The notes below the pieces were generated by a model, which saw only the letters and a list, made by a program, of their open reading frames with translations, was not told the DNA's origin and did no database searches. Below are positions 7,411 to 15,023 of a stretch of 20,548 bases of DNA, piece by piece. The stretch comes from Candidatus Auribacterota bacterium (lineage in GTDB: Bacteria; Auribacterota; JAFGBW01): contig JAFGBW010000201.1 in NCBI GenBank assembly GCA_016932965.1, forward strand, positions 1 to 20,548, written 5' to 3'. The first letter of the stretch is position 1, and every line of letters begins with the position of its first letter. The position numbers and the translations under genes were made by a program.

Positions 7411-7449
7411 GTCACGTCAAGAGGAATCTCAGGACTAAAAAATATTCTT

Positions 7450-7608
7450 TCAATCATCATTTTTATGATGTTTATCCCATATATTTCTTAAAAAATGCTG
7501 GCCTCTTCGGGCATAAGTTTCAATGATTTCATCAGCCGATTGGGAATCGAAATCATGAATGCGGTCAATCAAGGTTTCGATATTTTCCTTTTCAAAAACA
7601 GGGGTCAT
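7450..7608 (-). CDS. Possible small protein, 52 residues
   Basis: An ATG-to-TGA frame downstream of dnaJ reads MTPVFEKENIETLIDRIHD and continues with a helical, acid/base-balanced stretch (SADEIIETYARRGQHF) to HHKNDD. The composition looks like a real soluble helical protein rather than a shadow frame, and no other gene covers it. A GGCGG sequence precedes the ATG but is only about one base away. The same frame is open for ten more codons upstream to a TGA, without another start. The ATGA start overlaps the end of a second short open frame running from dnaJ. No family is recognised; it may be a small gene, or the tail of a decayed one. Confidence 0.35.
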   Translation of the reverse strand: MTPVFEKENIETLIDRIHDFDSQSADEIIETYARRGQHFLRNIWDKHHKNDD

Positions 7609-7764
7609 GCCGCCTGATAAAATGATATATTCACCATATCAAAGACACGGAGAATACAAAAATGGCGCTGTCCAAGAACTCCAGATTTTTTTAAATTTGT
7701 TATCATTTCAGGACGCGCACAGGCCTGACACGACTCAATTGGATCAAGGAACAAATGATCGTTC
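7609..7764. other. Gap between dnaJ and the small ORF
   Basis: These 156 bases follow dnaJ on the minus strand. One minus frame is open across them (about 50 codons, with a CQAC motif), but it has no start with a ribosome site and no recognisable family. No terminator hairpin for dnaJ is seen here; the nearest candidates are the inverted repeats at 7271-7366. Confidence 0.4.
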
Positions 7765-8898
7765 TTACTTAATGAATTCTTTCACCTTGTCCATGAAAGA
7801 ACGGGAGCGGGGGTTCATGTCCTGGCCGGATACTTCAGCAAACTGCATCAACAAATCCTTGGCTTTGCTGCTCAAATGAGTGGGGGTTTCCAGAACCACT
7901 TTCACAAGCATGTCCCCTGTTCCGTATCCGCGTACGTTGGGCATTCCTTTTCCCTTGAGTTTGAAGACCTTACCTGTTTGAGTCCCTTCAGGAATCTTCA
8001 ATTTTACTTTCCCGCTGATAGTTGGAACATCAATCTCTCCTCCAAGAGCAGCCACTGTAAAAGAAACCGGCACTTCGCACAAAATATCGTCGTTATGCCT
8101 TTCAAAAAAGGGATGTTTTAAAACATGAACCACCACATACAAGTCCCCGGACCGGCCGCCCCGGATTCCGTCTTCCCCTTCTCCGGAAAGCTTCAATTGA
8201 CCTCCGTCTGGAATCCCGGCAGGAATCGTAATCAGAATTTTCTGTTTTTTCGGTTTTCTTCCTTGTCCGGAACATCCTGAACAGGGACTGGAAACGACGC
8301 TTCCCTCTCCATGACAGCGGGGACAGGTTCGGCTGATGCTGATGAAAAGCTGTGCCTGCCGAACGGTTCCTTTTCCACCGCAAGTCTCGCATGTGCGCCG
8401 TTTTCCATCTTTGGAACCGCTTCCAGAGCACAGATCGCAAATTTTCATGCGGGTGACTTCAATTTCCTTTTTAAGCCCCTTTGCAGAATCGTCAAAAGAA
8501 ATCTCCAGGTCGTATCGCAGACTGTCTCCTGACTGACCTCTACCGGATGAACGCCTGTCTGCTCCTCCAAAAAACTCATCAAAAATCGATCCGCCGCCGA
8601 ATTCCCCCATGAACGTTCTCAAGGCTTCTTCCAGATCAATACCTCCGAATCCTCCGAATCCCCCTCCAGCCCCTGACAATCCCGCGTGGCCGAACTGATC
8701 ATATTGTGCACGTTTCTGAGGATCGCTCAATATCTCATAAGCCTCTGTAACTTCCTTGAAATTGGCCTCTGCAGCCGGATCTCCAGGATTTTTATCCGGA
8801 TGATACTTGATCGCGAGTTTACGGTAAGCTTTCTTGAGATCCGTTTCGCTGGAGTCCCTTGAAACACCCAAAATCTCGTAATAATCCCTCTTTGACAA
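7765..8898 (-). CDS. dnaJ: Type I DnaJ co-chaperone
   Basis: The 377-residue protein is a complete type I J-protein: J domain (1-70) with the HPD motif at 33-35, a Gly/Phe-rich linker (about 73-112, GGGFGGFGG), four CxxCxGxG zinc motifs (C154/C157, C170/C173, C192/C195, C206/C209), then the two beta-barrel client-binding domains and a helical C-terminus. It delivers unfolded clients to DnaK and stimulates its ATPase in the cytoplasm. The frame is open to an ATG at 8961, but I choose TTG 8898: it gives the usual N-terminus [11 protein letters not shown] and has AGGAG six bases upstream, whereas the 21-residue extension matches nothing in the family. dnaK, grpE and hrcA are not nearby, and no CIRCE operator is visible. 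A TATAAT at 8988-8983 may be its -10 box. Confidence 0.95.
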   Translation of the reverse strand: MSKRDYYEILGVSRDSSETDLKKAYRKLAIKYHPDKNPGDPAAEANFKEVTEAYEILSDPQKRAQYDQFGHAGLSGAGGGFGGFGGIDLEEALRTFMGEFGGGSIFDEFFGGADRRSSGRGQSGDSLRYDLEISFDDSAKGLKKEIEVTRMKICDLCSGSGSKDGKRRTCETCGGKGTVRQAQLFISISRTCPRCHGEGSVVSSPCSGCSGQGRKPKKQKILITIPAGIPDGGQLKLSGEGEDGIRGGRSGDLYVVVHVLKHPFFERHNDDILCEVPVSFTVAALGGEIDVPTISGKVKLKIPEGTQTGKVFKLKGKGMPNVRGYGTGDMLVKVVLETPTHLSSKAKDLLMQFAEVSGQDMNPRSRSFMDKVKEFIK

Positions 8899-8902
8899 TG
8901 AA

Positions 8903-8909
8903 CTCTCCT
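8903..8909 (-). promoter_or_regulatory. Ribosome binding site fixing the dnaJ TTG start
   Basis: AGGAGAG on the minus strand (8909-8903), with AGGAG ending six bases before the TTG at 8898. It decides for the TTG start over the upstream ATG at 8961. Confidence 0.75.
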
Positions 8910-8982
8910 GTCTTTGAAAAGAAGAAAATTTGCCTGAAACACCCTCTATTGGCAAGGACAATTTTAACTTGCTTGATTTCTT

Positions 8983-8988
8983 ATTATA
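8983..8988 (-). promoter_or_regulatory. Possible -10 box for dnaJ
   Basis: A perfect TATAAT on the minus strand in the divergent gap between dnaJ and the next operon. No good -35 is seen at 16-18 bases, so the call is weak. Plus-strand candidates (TTGATT at 8973 with TAATAA 18 bases later) for the operon are weaker still. Confidence 0.3.
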
Positions 8989-9032
8989 TCCTAATGTAAT
9001 AAAAATACTATTTTTTCAAGGAAAGGCTACGA

Positions 9033-9554
9033 ATGACAAATAAGAGAAAATTGTTCGTCAACAACCGTGTTCGTCTTTATTTTGCAGGATACATCTTCTT
9101 TTCATTCTTAATCGTGATTCTTTTTTTAGGCTGGGAATTTTTTATTGAACTGCTGATATACGGTTTTCCCCAAATTCAATCTTATCTGAGTGAGGTACGG
9201 GGTTTTCCAGTTGTTGTCAAAGTCATCCTTCTTTTATTATGGGGCACTTCCAGTTTTTTAGTGGCCTATACTTATCTGGATGCCAAATTTCTGGGTATTT
9301 TCAGCAGAATGAACGATTGCTTCGAAAAAATGATCCATGATGACAGCATTGATCTCCAATTCAGAAAAGATGACCCCTTCATTTATCTGGGCGAATCATT
9401 CAATTCCATGAAGCAAATGTTCATTGAACGTATTCAAAAAAGAAAAAATTTTTTCCATTCACTGGAAAAAGAAATCCAATCCTTTTCGGACAATCTTCCG
9501 GAAGATAAAATCCAGATGATAGTAAAAAAAATCGACGAAGAACTCGCGAGATAA
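9033..9554 (+). CDS. Two-helix/HAMP-like membrane protein, paralogue 1
   Basis: The 173-residue protein has a basic start with RKLFVNNRV (6-13), TM1 at about 14-36, a short external loop, TM2 at about 58-80, a HAMP-like segment (84-130; FSRMNDCFEKM ... FRKDDPFIYLGESFNSM) and a charged coiled-coil tail. In HAMP domains the DE-xGxL...FN-xM part is the second helix; here it reads DDPFIYLGESFNSM. No kinase, methyl-accepting or cyclase domain follows, so it would sense or scaffold without its own output. AAGGAAAGG precedes the ATG with good spacing. It is the first of three tandem paralogues (9033, 9558, 10327) sharing the N-R-V start, the P-x-x-x-K...LLLWG TM2 and the FR-x-x-D helix. Function unknown; a chemoreceptor-like or secretion/cell-envelope role is conceivable. 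Confidence 0.75.
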   Translation: MTNKRKLFVNNRVRLYFAGYIFFSFLIVILFLGWEFFIELLIYGFPQIQSYLSEVRGFPVVVKVILLLLWGTSSFLVAYTYLDAKFLGIFSRMNDCFEKMIHDDSIDLQFRKDDPFIYLGESFNSMKQMFIERIQKRKNFFHSLEKEIQSFSDNLPEDKIQMIVKKIDEELAR

Positions 9555-9557
9555 AAA

Positions 9558-10337
9558 ATGGCACAACCATTCAAACGGAACGAATGCATCAATAATAGAG
9601 TTTACTTTTATTTCTTTCTCTTCACTCTCGTCTCCATGCTGGTTATTTTTTACTTTTTCGCGGAAGAATATCAGTCAGCGATAAAAGCCCAGACTACAAG
9701 CCTGAGCAAGTCTTACATGGAAACCGATATCAAGTTCTTTCCTTTTGCCGAAAATCTGACATTCAAAAATGTGCTGGTCTTTTCGTTGTGGCTCTTCTCA
9801 TGCTTTGTCTTTGCTGTGGTTTTCAGGCCGAGACTTAAAATCATGTTCCGACTTTTCATGTGGCTGTCCTTTCTGGTAGTCATCCTCTACAATTTTTGGA
9901 CTGTCTTCATCTCATACGCCATAGAAAACCCTGCCAATCCCGTTGTTTCTCTCTTGCTCAATCATCTTCGTTTCCCTCTTTCCTCCAAAGCAATCCTCTT
10001 ATGCTTATGGGGTTTTTTCAGCATTTACATTTCTTTTTCATATGTCACAACCAAATACATGGGTGTTTTTACACGTCTTGATTACCTGTTCAATTCGATT
10101 GCCAGAGGAAACTGGGATGCCAATATGTTTTTCAGAACCAATGACTCTTTCGCGTTTGCCGCCAAAAATTTCAATGAACTCAAAGGCCGTTACCTGAAAA
10201 AAATCTATGAAACCGATGAAGTTCTGATTCAGATCAAAGACAAAATAACCTCTCAAGATTCCAGCCCGGAACTTCTCCAGGAATTAAAAAAACTCATAAA
10301 ACAGAGCTCCATTCTGTCATCAGGCTATGAGAGCTGA
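9558..10337 (+). CDS. Four-helix/HAMP-like membrane protein, paralogue 2 (internal duplication)
   Basis: The 259-residue protein begins three bases after paralogue 1 stops. It has four membrane segments (about 16-35, 70-90, 95-118 and 138-163), then one HAMP-like segment (170-212; FTRLDYLFNSIARGNWD ... FRTNDSFAFAAKNFNEL) and a coiled-coil tail. NNRVYFYFF at 12-20 aligns with paralogue 1, but TM3-TM4 also align: RFPLSSKAILLCLWG (138-152) matches GFPVVVKVILLLLWG of paralogue 1, and KNVLVFSLWLF (70-80) looks like an older copy of the same segment. The simplest reading is that one two-helix module was duplicated within this gene. The HAMP-like part is clearer than in its neighbours because of the ARGNWD glycine. 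No output domain. It overlaps paralogue 3 by 11 bases. Confidence 0.75.
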   Translation: MAQPFKRNECINNRVYFYFFLFTLVSMLVIFYFFAEEYQSAIKAQTTSLSKSYMETDIKFFPFAENLTFKNVLVFSLWLFSCFVFAVVFRPRLKIMFRLFMWLSFLVVILYNFWTVFISYAIENPANPVVSLLLNHLRFPLSSKAILLCLWGFFSIYISFSYVTTKYMGVFTRLDYLFNSIARGNWDANMFFRTNDSFAFAAKNFNELKGRYLKKIYETDEVLIQIKDKITSQDSSPELLQELKKLIKQSSILSSGYES

Positions 10338-10791
10338 ACGCAAACTCTTTATCAATGACCGGGTCAAAGCCGCTTTTTCTCTTTTCTTTATCATGGCATT
10401 GAGCGTATTGGTTGTCTTCTTGGGGATAGAGGAATTGAAACAACTGCCCACCCTCTCCCAGGAACAGCGCCTTTTCCTTCAAAAACTGGAATACCCTGTT
10501 TTTTTTAAAATCGCCAACCTGCTCTGCTGGGGCTTTATCTCCACCTTCTTTGCCTATCTTTTTCTTTTTTACCGCTATCAGGGTTTTTTCCTGCGGCTCA
10601 GTCATTTTTTTGAAAAAGTATCCCGTAAAGAAAAAGGGCAGATATTCCATTTCAGAGAGCATGATCGTTTTCAGACCATTCACGACTCTCTGGAAAATTT
10701 ATTGAGCCATTACAGGGGCCGATTGAAAGCGAGCGAAGAAGAATTGACCAGACTGAAAGAAAAATTGTTCGAAATGTACTTCCGGAAATGA
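10327..10791 (+). CDS. Two-helix/HAMP-like membrane protein, paralogue 3
   Basis: The 154-residue protein is the shortest of the three paralogues. It keeps the ERKLFINDRV start (4-13), TM1 at 14-34, TM2 at 57-82 (EYPVFFKIANLLCWG) and a HAMP-like segment (86-128; FLRLSHFFEKV ... FREHDRFQTIHDSLENL). The N of the FN-xM helix is less well kept, and the tail (RLKASEEELTRLKEKL) is a clear coiled coil. Its start overlaps paralogue 2 by 11 bases and its TGA overlaps the next ATG as ATGA, so all four genes should be one translationally coupled operon. The following gene is a GT-C glycosyltransferase, the only hint to its pathway. Confidence 0.75.
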   Translation: MRAERKLFINDRVKAAFSLFFIMALSVLVVFLGIEELKQLPTLSQEQRLFLQKLEYPVFFKIANLLCWGFISTFFAYLFLFYRYQGFFLRLSHFFEKVSRKEKGQIFHFREHDRFQTIHDSLENLLSHYRGRLKASEEELTRLKEKLFEMYFRK

Positions 10792-12167
10792 ATAGAATTC
10801 TTCTGGGAACCGGAGTGATTTTATTCAGCCTGATCCTGAAAATACTTCTTTTCATCATGGGTCTGAAAGCTGAACAATCCGGTTTTTCACCATTTTATTC
10901 CCCTGATTCCCAAAGTTATCTGACCGCCTCTCTTTCTCTTGAGAAAAACCATTCATTTTACGCCTCTTCTTCTCCGGAAATATTCCGAACTCCCGGCTAT
11001 CCTTTATTTCTTTATTTGATAAAACAGATCCATCACTCCAGCCATACCATCATCCTCATTCAAATTCTCATTTCTCTTCTGAGCCTCTATTTATTGTTTT
11101 GTATAGTGTCAAAATTCATTTCTGAAAAGGCAGCTTTCATCAGTTCCGTTTTATATTGTCTTGATCCATTATCCAATCTATACACTCTCAAAATTATGCC
11201 TGAGACATTATTTACTTTCTTCATCCTGTTTTTCCTGCAAACCATCCTTTTGGCCGGGAAAACGAATCAATACCGTCATTATCTTCTGGCTGGAATCCTT
11301 GCCGCCATGGCCTCATACATCCGGCCTTTAGCCCAATTCCTGATTTTGATCCCGTGTTTTCAATCGATATTTCTGATAATGAAAAAACACCCTGTCCGTC
11401 CTCGTCTATGGATCAATTACCTGATCATGATCGGCAGTTTCTATGTGTGCATTTTTCCCTGGCAATGGAGAAACTATAAGAAAGCAGATTATTTCGGCAT
11501 GAGCACGGTCACTGCCGTAAACCTCTATTTTTACCGGGCCGCTGCCGTCCTAGCCGAAGTGAAAGGCATTGATTACTATTCCATGCGAAAAGAGATGGGG
11601 GCCTATGATTCTTCCATCGTGATCGAAAAAAATCCTGAATTAAAAAATGCTTCTTCAGGAAAAATCGCTTCCTTTATAGAAAAAGAAGGGAAAAACATCA
11701 TCTTCGGCCATCTCAAGACCTATCTTAAAATCCATTGGCAGGGAATAATTCGAATCCTTCTGGACCCCGGTTCAGCGGAGTTTTTAAAGTATTTTGGTCT
11801 CTACAAGGAAGGCAGCGGCTTGCTGGGGCAATGCATCTCCCATGGGGTTTTGACAGCTCTAACGGATCTATTCAAGACCAATCCTATTCTCTTCTGGCTG
11901 ACCCTGTTCTCAAGCCCGTGGAACTTCTTTTTAGCTGCTTTCACGATATGGTTTCTAATAAAAAAAGAATTCCCGTTCGAAATCCGCGTTATGGTATTAT
12001 TGTTCATTTTATATTTTTTGATCCTCTCAGGAGGCCCCGAAGCCACGGGCCGTTTCAGGATCCCCATTCTTCCTGTCATGACCATGGCAGCAGGTGCATT
12101 CTTGGATATAATGGGTGCCAAAAAAATCAAAAATTCAGCAGAAAATGCACCCTGGAATCGCCAGTAA
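10788..12167 (+). CDS. GT39/PMT_2-like GT-C glycosyltransferase
   Basis: The 459-residue polytopic protein has the typical GT-C opening: TM1 (about 5-24), then SPDSQSYLTAS with D40 at the expected catalytic Asp, FRTPGYPLFL (66-75), and MPETLFTFF (137-145) with a conserved Glu before a membrane helix. About eleven hydrophobic segments follow; the last (RFRIPILPVMTMAAGAF) is the common end of ArnT/PMT_2-type proteins, with a short basic tail. Family members transfer a sugar from a polyprenyl-phosphate carrier on the outer face of the inner membrane. Loop 1 is intact. It is coupled by ATGA to the last HAMP-like paralogue. Acceptor and sugar are unknown. Confidence 0.85.
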   Translation: MNRILLGTGVILFSLILKILLFIMGLKAEQSGFSPFYSPDSQSYLTASLSLEKNHSFYASSSPEIFRTPGYPLFLYLIKQIHHSSHTIILIQILISLLSLYLLFCIVSKFISEKAAFISSVLYCLDPLSNLYTLKIMPETLFTFFILFFLQTILLAGKTNQYRHYLLAGILAAMASYIRPLAQFLILIPCFQSIFLIMKKHPVRPRLWINYLIMIGSFYVCIFPWQWRNYKKADYFGMSTVTAVNLYFYRAAAVLAEVKGIDYYSMRKEMGAYDSSIVIEKNPELKNASSGKIASFIEKEGKNIIFGHLKTYLKIHWQGIIRILLDPGSAEFLKYFGLYKEGSGLLGQCISHGVLTALTDLFKTNPILFWLTLFSSPWNFFLAAFTIWFLIKKEFPFEIRVMVLLFILYFLILSGGPEATGRFRIPILPVMTMAAGAFLDIMGAKKIKNSAENAPWNRQ

Positions 12168-12257
12168 ATTTCAATTCTAAATTCCAGTCGATTCTTATAC
12201 AATACATTATCATTGGATCTCAATCTGTCACTGATTGGCATAATAAGAGCAATACTC

Positions 12258-12989
12258 ATGCGCCCCAAAATACACATTGGCACATCGGGTTTCAGTTACG
12301 ACCACTGGCAGGGGATTTTGTATCCTCATGGAAGTTCTTCTAAGGAACGGTTCCGTCATTACCGTTCTGTTTTCAATACAGTGGAAATCAACAACACCTT
12401 TTATCATCTGCCTGACAAATCCGTTTTCAAACGCTGGAAAGAATGGGGGGAGGACATGTTCTGTTTCACCATAAAGGCCAACCGCTATCTGACGCATGTC
12501 AAACGCCTTAAAGAGATACAATCCTCACTCAATAAATTCTACGAATGCGTTCTTGAATTAAAAGAAACAGCCGGGCCTGTCTTGTTTCAACTTCCGCCAA
12601 GATGGAATGTCAATATCGAAAGGCTTTCCTCATTCATCCATATGCTGCCGGAAAACCATCGGGCGGTTCTGGAATTCAGAGATTCCCGATGGCATTGCGG
12701 GGAAATATTTGATCTATTAAAAAGAAACGGCGTTAGTTTTTGCATTCACGATTATCCGGGGGTGACTTCTCATGCCCTTATCACAGGCCCTTTTGCCTAC
12801 CTCCGTTTTCACGGTCCTTATCCGGGTTATGGGGGATCCTACTCTTATGAGCATCTGAAATACTGGGCAGTAAAGATCTCGGAATGGGAAAAAGCGGGAT
12901 TTCCTGTTTACGTCTATTTCAATAATGACGGCGGAGGATTCGCCGTTGAAAACGCAAAAACACTCATACAAATAATGGCTATTTCATAA
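12258..12989 (+). CDS. DUF72 (YecE-like) protein
   Basis: The 243-residue protein is a full-length member of DUF72, a TIM-barrel-like family of unknown function. Family marks are visible in order: HIGTSGFSYDHWQG near the start, FNTVEINNTFYHLP, KANRYLTHVKRL, VLFQLPPRW, EFRDSRWH, YLRFHGP and the end YFNNDGGGFAVENAKTL. It is soluble, without signal peptide. The frame is open to a TTG at 12213, but I choose ATG 12258: the family begins right there (RPKIHIGTSG) and AAGAG lies nine bases before. The preceding gene ends 90 bases upstream, so it may be transcribed alone. Neighbours give no clue to its function, since DUF72 genes are scattered in bacteria. Confidence 0.92.
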   Translation: MRPKIHIGTSGFSYDHWQGILYPHGSSSKERFRHYRSVFNTVEINNTFYHLPDKSVFKRWKEWGEDMFCFTIKANRYLTHVKRLKEIQSSLNKFYECVLELKETAGPVLFQLPPRWNVNIERLSSFIHMLPENHRAVLEFRDSRWHCGEIFDLLKRNGVSFCIHDYPGVTSHALITGPFAYLRFHGPYPGYGGSYSYEHLKYWAVKISEWEKAGFPVYVYFNNDGGGFAVENAKTLIQIMAIS

Positions 12990-13171
12990 CACGACTGTCC
13001 GGTTAAGAATGAAATCCTGAGTTAAACATAACGCTTTTCAAATAATAACTGATGAGGGGCGGCCAAAAGTAGAGGCCCGGAGCCAAGATGATAAACAGGA
13101 AAGACGAAGCCACCCAAGGGCAAGGGCACAAGGCCCGAAATCCCATCGAGAATAAGAAATAAAAAAACTCT
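12990..13171. other. Convergent intergenic gap
   Basis: The gap separates the DUF72 gene from the end of the minus-strand GT-C gene. A terminator is not obvious; only short GGGC/GCCC pairings are present. On the minus strand a 47-codon frame (13146 to 13003) encodes a hydrophobic peptide with an ATG but no ribosome site, so I do not call it a gene. Confidence 0.5.
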
Positions 13172-14905
13172 CTACCAGTAGGAATCAGGTGAAACAGATC
13201 TTTGATACCGGCTCCTGTCATGCCGGATCTTTTCCTCAATCTCTTCCGAATGCTTGATTTTTTGAGCCTCCTGATACCAGGAAATCGCTTCCTCATAAAA
13301 ATCCTGTGCTTCATACGACTCAGCCAGATGAATACAACACCAATATCTCTCATCCTGCGAGACATCTTCCTTCAGCCTTGTTTTTAAAATACCAATGGCA
13401 TCTGTCGTATTCAAGGCATAGTAAAATTGATGATGGATTTTTTCCAGCTCAGAAAAAGAAAGCCTGCGTTTTCCTTCCAGGTAAGGAAGATACGCCTTGT
13501 CCGCTTCCTGGTTCATTTCTGTTCTTATCCTATAATCACTGAACTTAACTCCATCATAAAATCTTCTGTCTTTTCGGCGCATTTCTTCTTTAAAAAACAG
13601 GATGGAGACAAACAAAAAAATCATTCCAAAAAATACAAACCGCCTTTTATCCTTCACAAAAAGATCATACGAAACTTGAGCCCCATAGCCGGCAAAGACA
13701 CATAACACCGGAATCAACTGAAACTGATATCGAATGGTAAGACAAGAGGCCAGGACAGAGAAAACCGGAAGAAAAAGAAACACATTGAAAAAAAATGCAG
13801 AATACCGTGCGGGTCTGGATAAAAATTGACTTAAAAATCCAATCATTCCAAAACATAACAAGAGCCAATAAAAGAACGATGACGGTTTTTGACTCCGGAA
13901 ATGGCTCCTCTGATAATCGATATCGAACGTGTCATTCCAGTTACGGAAAAAAAACAATCGGTAAAATTTCATCAAAGTAAGCCGCAATGCTATGAATGGG
14001 TTATCGATTATGAAAGCGAATGTCTTCTGAAGCCAGAAATCATGCAATCGTGAACACCTCGGATATCGGCTGCTCAATATCTGACTCAGCTTCACTCCTT
14101 CCTGCATATGACCCATCGTGTTATCCCTGATAAAGGGAATGTTCGAATAAAAACCCTGAGTATATTTATTAAAACCAAAATACATGTGAATTCCCATATG
14201 GGTCTTTTTTCCCTTGGAACCATATAATAGAAATGCAGCCAGGCAAGCCGAAATGGCGAAAACCGTAAACAGATAATACAGGTTCAGCCATTTTCCATTC
14301 CGGAATCTTCTAAAAAATGGATACAAGGAAAAAAAGACCAGCAAATAATAAAAGGGGCGCAGTTGTCCAAGGCAAAAAATACAAAATAAAGCGAAAAAAT
14401 ATCTTAACCAGGCAGGCTTTTCCTGAAAAAGCAAACAACCATATAAAGCGACCAGAGTCAGAAAAAACAAAAGGGACAACTGAAGGATCTGCAGATCATA
14501 CAGGATTAGATCAGGACTCAAGGCCCAAAAAAATGCGCAAAGGCAGCCGGTTGCTCTGCTTGCCCCAAAACGGACTCCTATAGAAAATATCAATGGTATA
14601 GCCATGAGGGATAGAAAAATTTGAAAAAGGCGGACAAAATTCAAATCATTTCCTGACAGAAAACGCAAAACAATCAAGAAATACTGATAGAGTTTATGCG
14701 TTATATACGGAGAAACCGGTTCAGAAAAAAGCGGCTGAAAAAATTCCTGGACAGCACGGATGTAATAAAAAGAATCATGGGGAGGAATGTAAGTATCAAA
14801 TACAGGGTCCTGCCGGATTTCATTATAAGCATAAAGCCGATAAAACAAGCCTGCCAGGATGATCAAACTCAGAAAAAATGTGGAAGATAAAAAAAAACGC
14901 TTCAT
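13172..14905 (-). CDS. GT-C membrane glycosyltransferase with C-terminal TPR-like helices
   Basis: The 577-residue protein starts with TM1 (4-24), then an acidic loop, D33-PVFD37-TYIPPHD44-SFYYIRAVQEFF, that matches the GT-C pattern of a catalytic Asp followed by aromatic residues and a second helix. About ten membrane segments reach to residue 460. A soluble tail of about 120 residues ends in a TPR-like helical pair (ERYWCCIHLAESYEAQDFYEEAISWYQEAQ). GT-C/TPR fusions are known among TMTC-type enzymes, though here the TMTC motifs are absent. It should act on the outer face of the cytoplasmic membrane with a lipid-linked sugar. AAAAGG about ten bases upstream supports the ATG at 14905, and a TATAGT at 14937-14932 is a possible -10 box. 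It stands alone on the minus strand, divergent from the next GT-C gene. Confidence 0.8.
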   Translation of the reverse strand: MKRFFLSSTFFLSLIILAGLFYRLYAYNEIRQDPVFDTYIPPHDSFYYIRAVQEFFQPLFSEPVSPYITHKLYQYFLIVLRFLSGNDLNFVRLFQIFLSLMAIPLIFSIGVRFGASRATGCLCAFFWALSPDLILYDLQILQLSLLFFLTLVALYGCLLFQEKPAWLRYFFALFCIFCLGQLRPFYYLLVFFSLYPFFRRFRNGKWLNLYYLFTVFAISACLAAFLLYGSKGKKTHMGIHMYFGFNKYTQGFYSNIPFIRDNTMGHMQEGVKLSQILSSRYPRCSRLHDFWLQKTFAFIIDNPFIALRLTLMKFYRLFFFRNWNDTFDIDYQRSHFRSQKPSSFFYWLLLCFGMIGFLSQFLSRPARYSAFFFNVFLFLPVFSVLASCLTIRYQFQLIPVLCVFAGYGAQVSYDLFVKDKRRFVFFGMIFLFVSILFFKEEMRRKDRRFYDGVKFSDYRIRTEMNQEADKAYLPYLEGKRRLSFSELEKIHHQFYYALNTTDAIGILKTRLKEDVSQDERYWCCIHLAESYEAQDFYEEAISWYQEAQKIKHSEEIEEKIRHDRSRYQRSVSPDSYW

Positions 14906-15023
14906 CCGTCATGGACCTTTTCAAGGTTCATACTATATCCGGATCCAGACGAATGAAAGAATAAAAATCAACAGGACGTATTTTTCTCCGGACAGAAAAA
15001 AAAATCCTGATAAAATAGCCATC

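Larger units (their letters stand above)
7234..7449. other. Non-coding region with three inverted repeats
   Basis: No reading frame with coding character is visible in these 216 bases. They hold two long inverted repeats and one short one (listed separately), AT-rich linkers and probably the promoter of the initiator tRNA gene, for which I see no convincing -35/-10 pair. Confidence 0.6.

Noticed and set aside
7450-7640. In-frame TGA upstream of the 52-codon ORF read as selenocysteine, since selC is present
   Set aside because: No start codon with a ribosome site precedes the TGA in that frame, and the following bases make only a short 6-pair hairpin overlapping the TGA, not a bacterial SECIS.
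7559-7879. Plus-strand 106-codon frame across the dnaJ end
   Set aside because: It lies antisense to the dnaJ C-terminus and the small minus ORF and has no coding character or ribosome site.
8899-8961. DnaJ start at the ATG at 8961
   Set aside because: The 21-residue extension is not found in DnaJ N-termini, while TTG 8898 has AGGAG at six bases and gives the normal start.
8899-9032. CIRCE/HrcA operator in front of dnaJ
   Set aside because: No TTAGCACTC-N9-GAGTGCTAA-like sequence is present.
13003-13365. 120-codon minus-strand frame
   Set aside because: Most of it is an out-of-frame shadow of the GT-C/TPR gene; only its last 47 codons lie outside and these are treated separately.
14859-15023. 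Longer form of the GT-C gene starting at 14859
   Set aside because: It would overlap the start of the divergent GT-C gene and adds 55 charged residues ahead of TM1; the ATG at 15024 fits the family.
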